The notes beneath the pieces were generated by a model. The model made no database searches. It was not told the DNA's origin and saw nothing but the letters and a program-made list of their open reading frames with translations. 64,000 nucleotides of DNA from CAYMZZ01 sp046297935 (GTDB taxonomy: Bacteria > Bacteroidota > Bacteroidia > Chitinophagales > Chitinophagaceae). Positions 16,825-26,355 of the stretch are shown in pieces. The number at the start of each line of letters is the position of its first letter. Within the stretch, counting starts at the first letter, position 1. A program made the position numbers and the translations under genes. Location of the stretch: NCBI GenBank assembly GCA_046297935.1, contig JBKBHA010000002.1, positions 186,001 through 250,000 of the forward strand, written 5' to 3'.

Positions 16825-17673
16825 ATGATCATTTTTCAGGAAGCAGAAGTACTAAAAAACTATCTGGAAGGTAAAAGGCGACATGGCCAAACTGTCGGCT
16901 TTGTGCCAACCATGGGTGCACTTCATGAAGGACATCTGGCCCTCGTAAACCGTTCGCTCGCGGAAAACGATTGCACTGTGGTGAGCATTTTTGTCAATCC
17001 CACCCAATTCAATGATCCCGCGGATTTTGCAAAATACCCTATCAGCACTGATCGTGATATTGAGCTGCTTGAGACGGGGGGCTGTGATATTTTATTCCTG
17101 CCATCAGTGGCGGAAATATACCCGGAGGGGCTGGTAGCGACCAGCAATTACGACCTCGGCGATCTTGAAAAACTGTGGGAAGGTTTTTATCGCCCGGGAC
17201 ATTTCCAGGGTGTTTGCCAGGTCATGGATCAACTCTTGCAACTGGTGCTTCCCGACCATCTTTACATGGGCTTAAAGGATTATCAGCAATGCATGGTAGT
17301 GAAGCGGCTGCTGCAGCTAACTGGTTTGGGCGATCGGGTGGAACTGGTACCCTGCCCCACCCTTCGTGAAGCTGATGGTCTGGCCATGAGTAGCCGTAAC
17401 AGACGACTAACTGCTACTGCCCGCGCCATGGCACCCGCCATTTATTCATGCCTGCAGGAAATAAAAAGCGAGTTAAAGCAAGGGCCTACCCATGAACTCA
17501 TGGAACAATACCGCCAGCGGCTTGTTGTAAAGGGGTTCCGGCTGGATTACCTGGCGCTGGCCGACGCCAGCACTTTGAAAGAAGTTGAAATTTGGAACGG
17601 GGAACAATTACTGGTGTTGTTGGTGGCAGCTTTTTGCGAAGATGTTCGCCTGATTGATAATCTGCTTTGTTAA
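16825..17673 (+). CDS. panC: Pantothenate synthetase (pantoate-beta-alanine ligase)
   Basis: 282 residues from the ATG at 16825; the upstream in-frame extension runs through the divergent promoter region and is not coding. PanC joins pantoate and beta-alanine using ATP. The motifs TVGFVPTMGALHEGHLALV (HIGH-like), VVSIFVNPTQFNDPADFAKY, LYMGLKDYQQ, and TLREADGLAMSSRN (the KMSKS-equivalent region) are all present. panD follows after 61 bases, so beta-alanine formation and its use are encoded together. Confidence 0.97.
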   Translation: MIIFQEAEVLKNYLEGKRRHGQTVGFVPTMGALHEGHLALVNRSLAENDCTVVSIFVNPTQFNDPADFAKYPISTDRDIELLETGGCDILFLPSVAEIYPEGLVATSNYDLGDLEKLWEGFYRPGHFQGVCQVMDQLLQLVLPDHLYMGLKDYQQCMVVKRLLQLTGLGDRVELVPCPTLREADGLAMSSRNRRLTATARAMAPAIYSCLQEIKSELKQGPTHELMEQYRQRLVVKGFRLDYLALADASTLKEVEIWNGEQLLVLLVAAFCEDVRLIDNLLC

Positions 17674-17720
17674 CAAAAGCCAGTTGAGAGCGTAAAGATC
17701 GGATTGATCATTTAATTGGA

Positions 17721-17728
17721 TAATTTTG
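17721..17728 (+). promoter_or_regulatory. Candidate -7 box, panD
   Basis: TAATTTTG, an exact -7 match, ends six bases before the panD ATG and would give a nearly leaderless mRNA. No matching -33 box; panD may equally be read from panC. Confidence 0.3.
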
Positions 17729-17734
17729 CAGGAT

Positions 17735-18079
17735 ATGTTGATTGAAGTTTTGAAATCGAAGATTCACCGTGCCGTCATTACAGAAGCTAATCTGAATTAT
17801 GTCGGTAGCATTACTATAGATGAAGACCTGATGGATGCCGCCAATATCATTGAAAATGAGAAGGTGCAGGTGGTGAATGTAAATAACGGCGAACGCCTGG
17901 AAACATATGTGATTAAAGGCAAAAGAGGGTCAGGTACCTGCTGTCTGAACGGACCGGCTGCCCGAAAAGCCATGGTTGGCGATGTGGTGGTCATTATTTC
18001 CTATGCAACCATGGATATGGAGCAGGCTCGCAGTTTTCAACCCTGGATCGTTTTCCCCAAAGAAGGCAACAAGCGATAA
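17735..18079 (+). CDS. panD: Aspartate 1-decarboxylase (pyruvoyl enzyme)
   Basis: 114 residues. The proenzyme cleaves itself between Gly24 and Ser25 to make the pyruvoyl group; numbering from the ATG at 17735 puts Gly-Ser exactly at 24-25 (NYVGSITID), which supports this start over the TTG at 17726. Other signatures are KSKIHRAVITEANL, ENEKVQVVNVNNGER and GSGTCCLNGPAAR. It makes beta-alanine for PanC. The flippase-like gene follows after 17 bases. Confidence 0.96.
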   Translation: MLIEVLKSKIHRAVITEANLNYVGSITIDEDLMDAANIIENEKVQVVNVNNGERLETYVIKGKRGSGTCCLNGPAARKAMVGDVVVIISYATMDMEQARSFQPWIVFPKEGNKR

Positions 18080-18096
18080 GTTGTCAGTATCATTTT

Positions 18097-19110
18097 ATGC
18101 AAAAAAAGATCAGTACCATTCTGCAATACCTGGTGTTTCTTGCATTGGGACTGTTACTGGTTTGGCTTTCCGTTAAAGATATCGACGCCGAAAGCTGGCA
18201 ACAGATTCGGCATTCGCTGCAGGAAGCAAAATTTGTCCTCTTCATTCCGGTTTTTGCTATCCTGCTTTTCAGTCATTATATACGTGCACTTCGGTGGCGG
18301 TTGCTGATGGAACCCTTGGGGTACCGCCCCGATAAAGCCAATACTTTTTTTGCAGTAATGATCGGCTATCTGGCCAATCAGGTATTTCCCCGCCTTGGCG
18401 AAGTGCTGAAATGTACTCTTCTGGCGCGTTACGAAAAAATACCGGCAGACAAGTTGATCGGAACGATCATTCTTGAGCGATTAATCGACGGATTTTGCTT
18501 GTTGGCTGTATTTGGCATTACGTTGGCCATTCAACCCGGTCTCTACTCCCAATTGGTGGCGCAGGTGTTTCAGCCAGATTCTGTATCGTCGGAGTCCGCA
18601 GGCTGGACGGCCTACCTCCCACTCATTCTGTTGTTACTGCTTTTGCTTGCTATTGGCATTTGGATGTGGGTAAAGAAAAAAAGCATTTCAGATATTCTTG
18701 CCGTACTGCGGAAAATTGCAGCGAGGATTTGGCTGGGGCTTACTACTATACGCCATTTGAAAAGCCGTGGAAGTTTTTTGATCTACACGCTTATTATCTG
18801 GACCTGTTATCTGGCCGGTGGCTATATCGGATTTCAGGCCCTTCAGGAAACTTCCGGGTATGGAATAAAAGAAGCTTTCACTGTTTTGTCTGCCGGTAGT
18901 ATCGGCATGATCATTACCCCTGGTGGAATTGGCGGATATGCATTGTTGATTGAGCGAACAATGATGTTGTACGGACTAAGTCAACCTATTGCGGCTGCAT
19001 TTGGCTGGTTGCTTTGGATTTCGCAAACATTAATAGTATTGCTGGGTGGCCTTACCAGTTTTGCTTTATTGCCCTGGCATAATAAGAGGCGCCGTGCATC
19101 CGTAGGTTGA
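18097..19110 (+). CDS. Lysylphosphatidylglycerol synthase TM-region / UPF0104 family membrane protein
   Basis: 337 residues, polytopic with about seven or eight hydrophobic segments (for example ILQYLVFLALGLLLVWLSV and LPLILLLLLLLAIGIWMWV). Motifs such as HYIRALRWRLLMEPLGY, VMIGYLANQVFPRLGEVLKC and SAGSIGMIITPGGIGGYALL are typical of the AglD/UPF0104 family, which matches the flippase half of MprF. It lacks the catalytic aminoacyl-transfer domain. The transported lipid is unknown. It is probably in the panC-panD transcription unit. Confidence 0.85.
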   Translation: MQKKISTILQYLVFLALGLLLVWLSVKDIDAESWQQIRHSLQEAKFVLFIPVFAILLFSHYIRALRWRLLMEPLGYRPDKANTFFAVMIGYLANQVFPRLGEVLKCTLLARYEKIPADKLIGTIILERLIDGFCLLAVFGITLAIQPGLYSQLVAQVFQPDSVSSESAGWTAYLPLILLLLLLLAIGIWMWVKKKSISDILAVLRKIAARIWLGLTTIRHLKSRGSFLIYTLIIWTCYLAGGYIGFQALQETSGYGIKEAFTVLSAGSIGMIITPGGIGGYALLIERTMMLYGLSQPIAAAFGWLLWISQTLIVLLGGLTSFALLPWHNKRRRASVG

Positions 19111-19217
19111 GTGGAGCCCTGCCGTTTCACATTAACAAATTATCAATTCTTAATCTGGCAGAAGCAGTATCGGCCTGCTTTCTCCATCTTGCCCGCCAGC
19201 AGGTAAATAGTACCTTT

Positions 19218-21329
19218 ATGATTCAACAGACAAACGATAGCATGGCATTGGCTAAACCCCGGTTGATTGCAAGAGATATAAGTTGGCTTTCATTCAATGC
19301 GCGTGTGCTGCAGGAAGCAGCAGACCCTACTGTCCCACTTCGGGAGCGTATTCGGTTTTTAGGGATCTTTTCCAACAACCTCGATGAGTTTTTCCGGGTA
19401 AGGGTGGCCACACTCAAACGGATGATGCAGGCCGGTAGCAGGGCAAACATGCATCTTGAGGAAAATCCGCAACAAATACTGGATGGCATTCAATTAACGG
19501 TGCTCAATCAGCAGAGCGAGTTTGCACGTATTTGGGAAGATGTGTTGACCCAAATGCGCAAACAGAAAATATTTCTGGTGAACGAAAAGGAACTCAGTCC
19601 CGAACAGCAGGTCTTTGTGCGCAATTATTTTGATGCCGAAGTGAGTCCGAATGTCATTCCTCTCATGATTGAAAACATAGCCCGCTTTCCGGATTTGCGC
19701 GACAAGTCTATTTATCTCGGCGTGGTGATGTGGCGTAAAGACAGCAGCCTGACAAAGAAGTATGCTGTGATCGAAGTCCCCAGCCGCGTGTTGGGCCGTT
19801 TTCTGATACTGCCTTCGAAAGCTGGAGAGCATCGTATTATACTGCTGGAAGACGTGATTCGCTTTTGTTTACCTGAAATTTTCTACTATTTCGGGTATAA
19901 TATGTATCAGTCTTATGTTTTCAAGGTAACGCGTGATGCGGAACTTGACATTGAAAGTGATTTGAGCACCAACCTCATTCAAAAGATTGAAAAAGGGTTG
20001 AAAAATCGCCGGAAAGGAAAGCCGGTACGTTTTGTGTACGACAAAGAGATGGATCCGGGCTTGTTGGAGTACCTGGTGAGAAGACTGAATCTGTCGAGGC
20101 GCGACAACCTGATACCTGGTGGACGAATTCACAATTTCAGGCATTTTATGGATTTTCCTGACCAGGTATTCCGGCAACAAAGCCAGCGTAAAAAGCCATT
20201 TGATCATCCGTTGTTGCTGGAGCGACGGGTAAGTGATGTGGTATTGGAGCGAGATGTTATGCTGCATCTTCCCTATCATAGCTTTACGCCTTTGATTGAT
20301 ATTTTACGGGAGGCTGCCATCGATCCCGATGTAACCACGATTAAGATAACCTGCTATCGGCTCGCATCGCAGTCAAAAATCGTGAATGCATTAATTAATG
20401 CTGTACGTAACGGGAAAGATGTGATCGTGATGCTGGAGTTGCGTGCCAGGTTTGATGAAGAGGCCAATCTGGAATGGAAATCGAGGCTGGAGGAAGTGGG
20501 TGCCCGTGTACTGGTGGGCATGCCCAACATGAAAGTGCATGCAAAACTTTGTTTGATTCGGAAAAAAGTGAAGGGGAAAACGATTTCTTACGGTTTTGTG
20601 AGCACGGGCAACCTGAATGAAAAGACAGCCCGCGTTTATGGAGATCATTGCCTGCTCACATCGAACCCGCGAATTATGGCCGATATCAACAGGATATTCC
20701 GGTTTCTTGAGCATCCGCGAACTGCGCAGCAGCAGCTACGGCAGTGCAAAGTAATTATACCGAGCCCTCATTTCATACGGAAACAACTATATCGCTGGAT
20801 AGATGCCGAAATACATCAGGCGCGGAAGAAAAAACCCTGCGGCATCACCCTCAAGATGAACTCGCTTTCTGATGAAGGTTTGATCAACAAATTATACGAA
20901 GCCGCCCGTGAAGGCGTGCCGCTTCGACTGATCGTTAGAGGTATTTTCTGCATGCTGCCGGAAAACAAAAAATTCAAAGCTCCGGTGGAAGCCGTAAGTA
21001 TTGTGGACGAATACCTGGAACATGCCCGGGTGTGGGTTTTTCACAACAAAGGCAAAGAAAAAGTTTATATATCTTCGGCCGACTGGATGATGCGCAACCT
21101 GGAGCACCGCGTGGAAGCCACCTGTCCCGTATTGGATCCAAACATTCGCCAGGAACTGCTGGACCTGTTGAATATTCAATTTCGGGGAAATGTAAAAGCG
21201 CGGATTCTCGACAACCAGCAATCGAACACCTATAAAAGAACGCCGGGCCGTAAGGTTCGTTCGCAGGTGGAGATATATGAGTATTTGTTCAAAAAAATGA
21301 TGAAGCAACTTGAGACTGGCAGCCATTGA
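19218..21329 (+). CDS. ppk1: Polyphosphate kinase 1
   Basis: 703 residues from the ATG at 19218. PPK1 polymerises the gamma phosphate of ATP into polyphosphate. The N domain opens with LIARDISWLSFNARVLQEAA; the phospholipase-D-like C domains hold the autophosphorylated His in MPNMKVHAKLCLIRKK and the second His motif in VWVFHNKGKEKVYISSADWM. DDVTTIKITCYRLA-type sequence (DPDVTTIKITCYRLASQSK) is present. The frame can be opened 37 codons further upstream at a TTG, but the ATG gives the standard start. The 3' end overlaps ppx by 20 bases. Confidence 0.96.
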   Translation: MIQQTNDSMALAKPRLIARDISWLSFNARVLQEAADPTVPLRERIRFLGIFSNNLDEFFRVRVATLKRMMQAGSRANMHLEENPQQILDGIQLTVLNQQSEFARIWEDVLTQMRKQKIFLVNEKELSPEQQVFVRNYFDAEVSPNVIPLMIENIARFPDLRDKSIYLGVVMWRKDSSLTKKYAVIEVPSRVLGRFLILPSKAGEHRIILLEDVIRFCLPEIFYYFGYNMYQSYVFKVTRDAELDIESDLSTNLIQKIEKGLKNRRKGKPVRFVYDKEMDPGLLEYLVRRLNLSRRDNLIPGGRIHNFRHFMDFPDQVFRQQSQRKKPFDHPLLLERRVSDVVLERDVMLHLPYHSFTPLIDILREAAIDPDVTTIKITCYRLASQSKIVNALINAVRNGKDVIVMLELRARFDEEANLEWKSRLEEVGARVLVGMPNMKVHAKLCLIRKKVKGKTISYGFVSTGNLNEKTARVYGDHCLLTSNPRIMADINRIFRFLEHPRTAQQQLRQCKVIIPSPHFIRKQLYRWIDAEIHQARKKKPCGITLKMNSLSDEGLINKLYEAAREGVPLRLIVRGIFCMLPENKKFKAPVEAVSIVDEYLEHARVWVFHNKGKEKVYISSADWMMRNLEHRVEATCPVLDPNIRQELLDLLNIQFRGNVKARILDNQQSNTYKRTPGRKVRSQVEIYEYLFKKMMKQLETGSH

Positions 21330-22203
21330 TATTGGAAGTAATGCAGCGCGTTTGTTGATAACAGATGTGATAGAAAACCCGAGGACAAAACCCGATTTTA
21401 TCAAAATGGCGCTGGTGAGGGTACCCTTGCGGCTTGGATTCGACGTTTTCGATTCGGGTGAGATATCGGAAGGCCGCACAAAAAAGATCATCAATACTAT
21501 CAAGGCATATAAGCTGATGATGGATGTGTACGACGTCAAACATTTACGTGCCTGCGCTACGTCGGCCATGCGCGATGCCCGCAACGGTGCCAGCATCATC
21601 AAAAAAATCAAGGCCGAAACGGGTATTGATATTCATATCATCAGTGGTCAGGAGGAAGCTTCGTTTATTTACGAAAACCATGTGGCCGAAAACCTGAAAG
21701 TAGACGAGTCGTATTTGTATATCGACGTGGGCGGCGGTAGTACCGAACTCACTTTTTTTAGCGATGGCAAACTCGTATTCAAGGAATCCTTCAACATTGG
21801 AACCATTCGTTTGTTGAAAAATCAGGTCGATGAAAGCCAGTGGGACGAGCTGAAGGACTTTGTGAAAACAAAGACCAAAGGCTATCACCATGTAACGGCA
21901 ATTGGCTCGGGTGGAAATATCAACAAGATTTTCTCCATTTCAAAACGTAAGGAAGGCAAAGCGCTTTCGTTGGAACTACTTCGTGATTATTATAAGGAGT
22001 TCAGCAATATGTCGATTGCGCAACGCATTTCTGCTTATAAATTACGCGAAGATCGTGCAGATGTAATAGTCCCAGCCCTGCTGATCTACATCAATGTAAT
22101 GCGCTGGGCTGATGCTGAGGAAATTTTTGTTCCGAAGATTGGTCTTGCCGATGGCCTGGTGCAGAACCTGTACGAGGAGTTATCCGGAAAATCGCAAGCT
22201 TAA
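21310..22203 (+). CDS. ppx: Ppx/GppA-family exopolyphosphatase
   Basis: 297 residues, an ASKHA-fold phosphatase that removes terminal phosphates from polyphosphate or hydrolyses pppGpp. Motifs are AAIDIGSNAARLLI, LRACATSAMRDARNG, and the phosphate loop YLYIDVGGGSTELTFF. Only the Ppx-GppA domain is present, without the HD-like C-terminal domain of E. coli Ppx. The start must be the TTG at 21310: an in-frame stop lies at 21301 and the conserved AAIDIGSN follows at once. The 20-base overlap with ppk1 implies translational coupling, so synthesis and breakdown of polyphosphate are encoded together. Confidence 0.93.
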   Translation: MRLAAIDIGSNAARLLITDVIENPRTKPDFIKMALVRVPLRLGFDVFDSGEISEGRTKKIINTIKAYKLMMDVYDVKHLRACATSAMRDARNGASIIKKIKAETGIDIHIISGQEEASFIYENHVAENLKVDESYLYIDVGGGSTELTFFSDGKLVFKESFNIGTIRLLKNQVDESQWDELKDFVKTKTKGYHHVTAIGSGGNINKIFSISKRKEGKALSLELLRDYYKEFSNMSIAQRISAYKLREDRADVIVPALLIYINVMRWADAEEIFVPKIGLADGLVQNLYEELSGKSQA

Positions 22204-22259
22204 CTGCCAGTGGAGGTGTTGCAGCAGCGGCACAACCCACAGGCCAATTATACACCAAC

Positions 22260-23075
22260 ATGTCTGTAAGCAGCACCGCCAAAAAAGTAACCACCAATAC
22301 ACTTCAGAAGATGAAGGCCGCGGGTGAAAAGATTAGTATGATTACGGCCTACGACTATTCTTTTGCACGCATATTCGATGCCGCCGGAATTGACATTATA
22401 CTGGTGGGCGACAGCGCCAGCAACGTAATGGCGGGTCATACAACCACCCTGCCTATTACACTCGATCAAATGATCTATCATGCCCAGAGTGTTGTTCGGG
22501 CGCAGCAGCGCTCGCTTATCGTGGTAGACATTCCCTTTGGATATTACCAGTCCAATTCCGAGATCGCACTTGCATCAGCCATTCGTATCATGAAAGAAAG
22601 CGGTGCACATACGGTAAAGCTCGAGGGTGGCGATGAGGTGCTGGACAGTGTTCGCAAAATAGTAAGCGCAGGCATTCCGGTGATGGGCCATTTGGGCCTT
22701 ACGCCACAGTCGATCAATAAGTTTGGAACCTATGTGGTACGCGCAACGGAAGAAGCAGAAGCCGACAAATTGCGAAAAGACGCTCTGAAGTTGCAGGAAG
22801 CAGGCGCATTTGCTATTGTTCTGGAAAAAATTCCAGCGCAACTGGCGGCAGAAGTGAGCCGAAGCCTGCAGATACCCACTATTGGTATTGGTGCAGGCAT
22901 GCATTGCGACGGACAAGTGCTGGTAATGCATGACATGCTGGGTATAAATACCGAATTCAAACCCAGGTTCCTTCGTCAATATTTAAATTTGCATGAGCAG
23001 ATAACGGGTGCTGTACAACAGTATATCCGCGACGTGAAAGACGTTAAATTTCCTAACGAAAGCGAACAATATTAG
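22260..23075 (+). CDS. panB: 3-methyl-2-oxobutanoate hydroxymethyltransferase
   Basis: 271 residues, a TIM-barrel enzyme that transfers a hydroxymethyl group from methylene-THF to ketoisovalerate in pantothenate synthesis. Motifs are ISMITAYDYSFARIFDAAGI, LVGDSASNVMAGHTTTLPIT, VKLEGGDEV, and PVMGHLGLTPQSINKFG. It lies about 4.6 kb from panC-panD, so the pathway is clustered but split by the polyphosphate genes. The gap to ppx is 56 bases and to the ALDH gene four bases. Confidence 0.96.
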   Translation: MSVSSTAKKVTTNTLQKMKAAGEKISMITAYDYSFARIFDAAGIDIILVGDSASNVMAGHTTTLPITLDQMIYHAQSVVRAQQRSLIVVDIPFGYYQSNSEIALASAIRIMKESGAHTVKLEGGDEVLDSVRKIVSAGIPVMGHLGLTPQSINKFGTYVVRATEEAEADKLRKDALKLQEAGAFAIVLEKIPAQLAAEVSRSLQIPTIGIGAGMHCDGQVLVMHDMLGINTEFKPRFLRQYLNLHEQITGAVQQYIRDVKDVKFPNESEQY

Positions 23076-23079
23076 TCAT

Positions 23080-24603
23080 ATGGAATTCCTGAAAGATTTA
23101 AAAATAGCTTCTCAAAATAAAGGACTCAGCACCGGCAGCACCTGGTTGGCCGGCAAAGGACCATTGATCGAATCAGTTTCACCAGTTAATGGAAAGCTGA
23201 TTGCATCAGTTGAATCGGCCGATTCACATGGCTATGAAGAGGTGGTTAAAAAGGCAGAAAGCGCTTTTCTGCAATGGCGGCAGTGGCCCGCGCCCCGCCG
23301 CGGTGAAGTGGTACGTCAAATTGGTGAATCATTGCGGGAACATAAGGACTCGCTGGGTCGACTCGTGTCGTACGAAATGGGTAAAAGCCTGCAGGAAGGT
23401 TGGGGTGAGGTGCAGGAAATGATTGATATATGCGATTTTGCTGTTGGCCTGTCGCGTCAGCTACACGGACTTACCATGCATAGCGAACGGCCCGGCCATC
23501 GGATGTATGAACAATATCATCCACTTGGAATTGTGGGCATCATCAGCGCTTTTAATTTCCCGGTGGCAGTATGGAGCTGGAATACCATGCTGGCCTGGGT
23601 TTGTGGCGATGTTTGCATTTGGAAACCATCAGAAAAAACGCCCCTTTGCGCGGTAGCCTGCCAGCAGATTGTATCTGAAGTCTTCAAAAGAAATGATGTA
23701 CCAGAAGGTGTGTCGGGGCTGGTGATTGGCGGGCGCGATGTGGGCGAATGGCTCAGCAATGACAAAAGGATACCATTGGTATCAGCTACCGGCAGCACTC
23801 GCATGGGTAAGGCTGTAGGAGCCGCAGTTGCAGCGAGGCTTGGACGCTCATTGCTTGAACTTGGGGGAAATAATGCAATTATCATTTCTAAAGATGCTGA
23901 CCTCGATATAGCCATACTCGGCGCTCTGTTTGGTGCGGTTGGCACGGCTGGTCAACGCTGCACCAGCACCCGCCGGTTGATCATTCATCAGTCGGTGTAT
24001 GAACAGGTGAAACAGAAACTGGTCGCTGCTTATGCGCAGCTAAAGATTGGTGATCCCTTGCAGGAGCAGAATCACGTGGGACCACTTATTGATCGCGATG
24101 CTGTGAACGCCTATCTTGAATCGGTGGAAGCCTGCAAAAAAGAAGGCGGCCGATTTGTGGTGGAGGCGGGCGTGTTGGAGGGTGAAGGATATGAAAGCGG
24201 TTGCTATGTTAAGCCCTGTATTGCCGAAGTGGAGCCCGGATTCCGGATTGTACAGCATGAAACATTTGCTCCCATTTTATACTTACTTAAATACGACAGC
24301 ATTGACGAAGCTATTGCCATTCAAAATGCTGTGCCCCAGGGCCTGTCTTCTTCCATCATGACCCTCAATTTGCGGGAGGCAGAACAATTTTTGTCGGCAG
24401 CCGGCAGCGACTGTGGTATCGCCAATGTAAACATAGGCACATCGGGTGCGGAAATTGGAGGTGCCTTTGGCGGTGAAAAAGAAACCGGCGGAGGCCGGGA
24501 GAGCGGCAGCGATGCCTGGAAAGTTTATATGCGTCGCCAGACAAATACCATCAATTATTCTACCAAACTGCCTCTGGCACAGGGAATAAAGTTTGATATT
24601 TAG
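23080..24603 (+). CDS. Aldehyde dehydrogenase, ALDH7 (aminoadipate-semialdehyde/piperideine-6-carboxylate) type
   Basis: 507 residues. The catalytic Glu lies in LLELGGNNAIII and the catalytic Cys in GTAGQRCTSTRRLIIHQSVY. The latter motif, together with IGGAFGGEKETGGGRESGSD near the end, is characteristic of the ALDH7 (antiquitin, AmaB/Pcd) subfamily, which oxidises alpha-aminoadipic semialdehyde in lysine catabolism. NAD binding is indicated by IISAFNFPVAVWSWNTMLA and KPSEKTP. It starts four bases after panB and is probably co-transcribed with it, although the pathways are unrelated. Confidence 0.92.
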   Translation: MEFLKDLKIASQNKGLSTGSTWLAGKGPLIESVSPVNGKLIASVESADSHGYEEVVKKAESAFLQWRQWPAPRRGEVVRQIGESLREHKDSLGRLVSYEMGKSLQEGWGEVQEMIDICDFAVGLSRQLHGLTMHSERPGHRMYEQYHPLGIVGIISAFNFPVAVWSWNTMLAWVCGDVCIWKPSEKTPLCAVACQQIVSEVFKRNDVPEGVSGLVIGGRDVGEWLSNDKRIPLVSATGSTRMGKAVGAAVAARLGRSLLELGGNNAIIISKDADLDIAILGALFGAVGTAGQRCTSTRRLIIHQSVYEQVKQKLVAAYAQLKIGDPLQEQNHVGPLIDRDAVNAYLESVEACKKEGGRFVVEAGVLEGEGYESGCYVKPCIAEVEPGFRIVQHETFAPILYLLKYDSIDEAIAIQNAVPQGLSSSIMTLNLREAEQFLSAAGSDCGIANVNIGTSGAEIGGAFGGEKETGGGRESGSDAWKVYMRRQTNTINYSTKLPLAQGIKFDI

Positions 24604-24717
24604 ATACTAACCGGCCTTCATTTTCGTTCGTAGTACTGGGTTCGTAAAAGTTGGAAGCCGTGAAGGGCTACTTTTATCGAAATCGGAATCAATATCCTAA
24701 TAACCAATTTTTTATCC

Positions 24718-26217
24718 ATGAAAAGGATCTTTACTCTCCTGTTCCTTTCAATTCTGTGTTCACTTGCAGCCACCGCACAACTGCGGATTGGCGTTGTTGG
24801 CGGTGTGCAGCAATCCGATATACTGGAGTCCAACAATCTTCCCAACTGGAACGATATCAAGCAGCATTATGGAAAACGGACCGGCGGCCATTTCGGGTTC
24901 ATCGCCGATCTTCCTTTCAACAAAAAGGGAAATTTTGTATTTCAGCCCGGAGTAATTTTTTACAATAAGGGCAGGAAGTATAATGAAGTAATGGATACAA
25001 CTTTTCGCGACACCCTGAGTGTGGACAGAAAAGAATTCATCAACTATATCGAAATTCCGTTCAATCTGGTAGGAAAGATTCCGCTTGGTAAAAAAGCGAA
25101 GTTTGTACTGGGTGGTGGCACTTACTTTTCATTTTTTTACAACGGAAGCGTGAGGTCGCAATACGTGGCCAAGAACGGTGCATTTAGTGCCGACGAGATC
25201 GATGATCTTCCTGTTGGAGACGGACCAGGCAAGTACAGCACCTATGATTTTGGCGTGAATGCGCTTGCAGGATTTGAATTTGGACGTGTTTTACTTACGG
25301 CGCATTACAGCCGTGGTTTGCACGATATGTACCAATCAGCCAGCTACGATGGCAAATTCAGGAACGAAACCATGGGTATCCGCCTGGGCGTTTTCCTGGG
25401 TAAGCCGGTAAAAGTAGCTGGCAAGGATCAGGATGGCGATGGTGTTCCCGACAAGAAGGACAAATGCCCGGAGCAAAAGGGCTCCCCCGCCCTGGATGGT
25501 TGTCCTGATCAGGATAGCGACGGTATTCCAGATAAAGATGATACCTGCCCCAATGTTTGGGGACCTGCAGAAAATAAAGGTTGCCCCTGGGGTGACAAGG
25601 ATGGCGATGGCGTGGTGGATAAAGATGATAAATGTCCGGAGAAGGCAGGTGACAAAGAGAACAATGGTTGCCCATGGCCCGACGCTGACGGTGATGCTGT
25701 GCCCGACAAAGATGATAAATGTCCGAAAGAAAAAGGTCTGGCTCGCCTGCAGGGTTGTCCGATCGGCGACCGCGACAAAGACGGGCTAAACGACGAGGAA
25801 GATAAATGTCCTGACCAGCCGGGCACAATTGCCAACAACGGCTGTCCCGAGATCAAAAAAGAGATTGTAGAAAAAGTGGAATACGCGGCCAAACGAATTC
25901 AATTCAGAAAGAACAGCGCTTTGTTGGCCACTGTATCGTACAAGGTGCTCGACGAAGTGGTAAGCCTGCTGAAATCGAACCCCGACCTTAAATTGACCGT
26001 GGAAGGGCATACCAGCAAAGAGGGAGCTTATGAAGTGAACAAACGCATTTCAGAACAGCGGGCACAGGCAGTAAAAATCTACCTGGTGCAGAAAGGTATC
26101 GAAGAAGTTCGCATAAATGCAATTGGTTATGGTCCAGATAAGCCACTGACTACCAGTGATCTGGAGTCGGAGCAGGCGAAAAACCGACGCGTAGAGCTGA
26201 AACTGAGCAACCAATAA
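24718..26217 (+). CDS. OmpA-family outer membrane protein with thrombospondin type 3 repeats
   Basis: 499 residues. Signal peptide 1-20 (ending AATAQ), an eight-strand-type beta-barrel to about 220, then five or more TSP type 3 repeats of the form DxDGDGVPDKxDxCPxxxG between about 235 and 370, which bind calcium. The C-terminal OmpA domain (about 375-499) carries VEGHTSKEGAYEVNKRISEQ and NRRVELKLSNQ, with the Asp/Arg type residues that grip peptidoglycan. It links outer membrane to the cell wall. The repeat part is also repetitive at the DNA level (about 25425-25850). It is monocistronic, with its own terminator. Confidence 0.93.
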   Translation: MKRIFTLLFLSILCSLAATAQLRIGVVGGVQQSDILESNNLPNWNDIKQHYGKRTGGHFGFIADLPFNKKGNFVFQPGVIFYNKGRKYNEVMDTTFRDTLSVDRKEFINYIEIPFNLVGKIPLGKKAKFVLGGGTYFSFFYNGSVRSQYVAKNGAFSADEIDDLPVGDGPGKYSTYDFGVNALAGFEFGRVLLTAHYSRGLHDMYQSASYDGKFRNETMGIRLGVFLGKPVKVAGKDQDGDGVPDKKDKCPEQKGSPALDGCPDQDSDGIPDKDDTCPNVWGPAENKGCPWGDKDGDGVVDKDDKCPEKAGDKENNGCPWPDADGDAVPDKDDKCPKEKGLARLQGCPIGDRDKDGLNDEEDKCPDQPGTIANNGCPEIKKEIVEKVEYAAKRIQFRKNSALLATVSYKVLDEVVSLLKSNPDLKLTVEGHTSKEGAYEVNKRISEQRAQAVKIYLVQKGIEEVRINAIGYGPDKPLTTSDLESEQAKNRRVELKLSNQ

Positions 26218-26245
26218 AGCTGATTCATCGTCAACGATTTAACCA

Positions 26246-26279
26246 AACCCTGCAGCGAGACACGTTGCGGGGTTTTTAT
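26246..26279 (+). terminator. Terminator of the OmpA-family gene
   Basis: AACCCTGCA (26246-26254) pairs with TGCGGGGTT (26266-26274) with one G-T pair; the run TTTTTATT follows. Confidence 0.8.
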
Positions 26280-26307
26280 TGGCCTAAATAGTATGAGTGG
26301 TAACACA

Positions 26308-26315
26308 TATTTTTG
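26308..26315 (+). promoter_or_regulatory. Candidate -7 box, S8 protease gene
   Basis: TATTTTTG, an exact -7 match, 40 bases before the ATG at 26356; no -33 box at the usual spacing. Confidence 0.35.
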
Positions 26316-26355
26316 CCACCTGACCCATTTTTGCAAGATTAAACACATGTGAACA

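Noticed and set aside
16719..16832. N-terminal extension of the GT5-like protein
   Set aside because: It covers the divergent promoter region and the panC start; the conserved sequence begins at the ATG at 16718.
20892..21611. A 239-codon minus-strand frame across the ppk1-ppx junction
   Set aside because: Antisense to two well-supported genes with conserved motifs; no domain of its own.
25425..25860. Tandem DNA repeat treated as a repeat element
   Set aside because: It is the coding sequence of the calcium-type TSP3 repeats of the OmpA-family protein, not a separate element.
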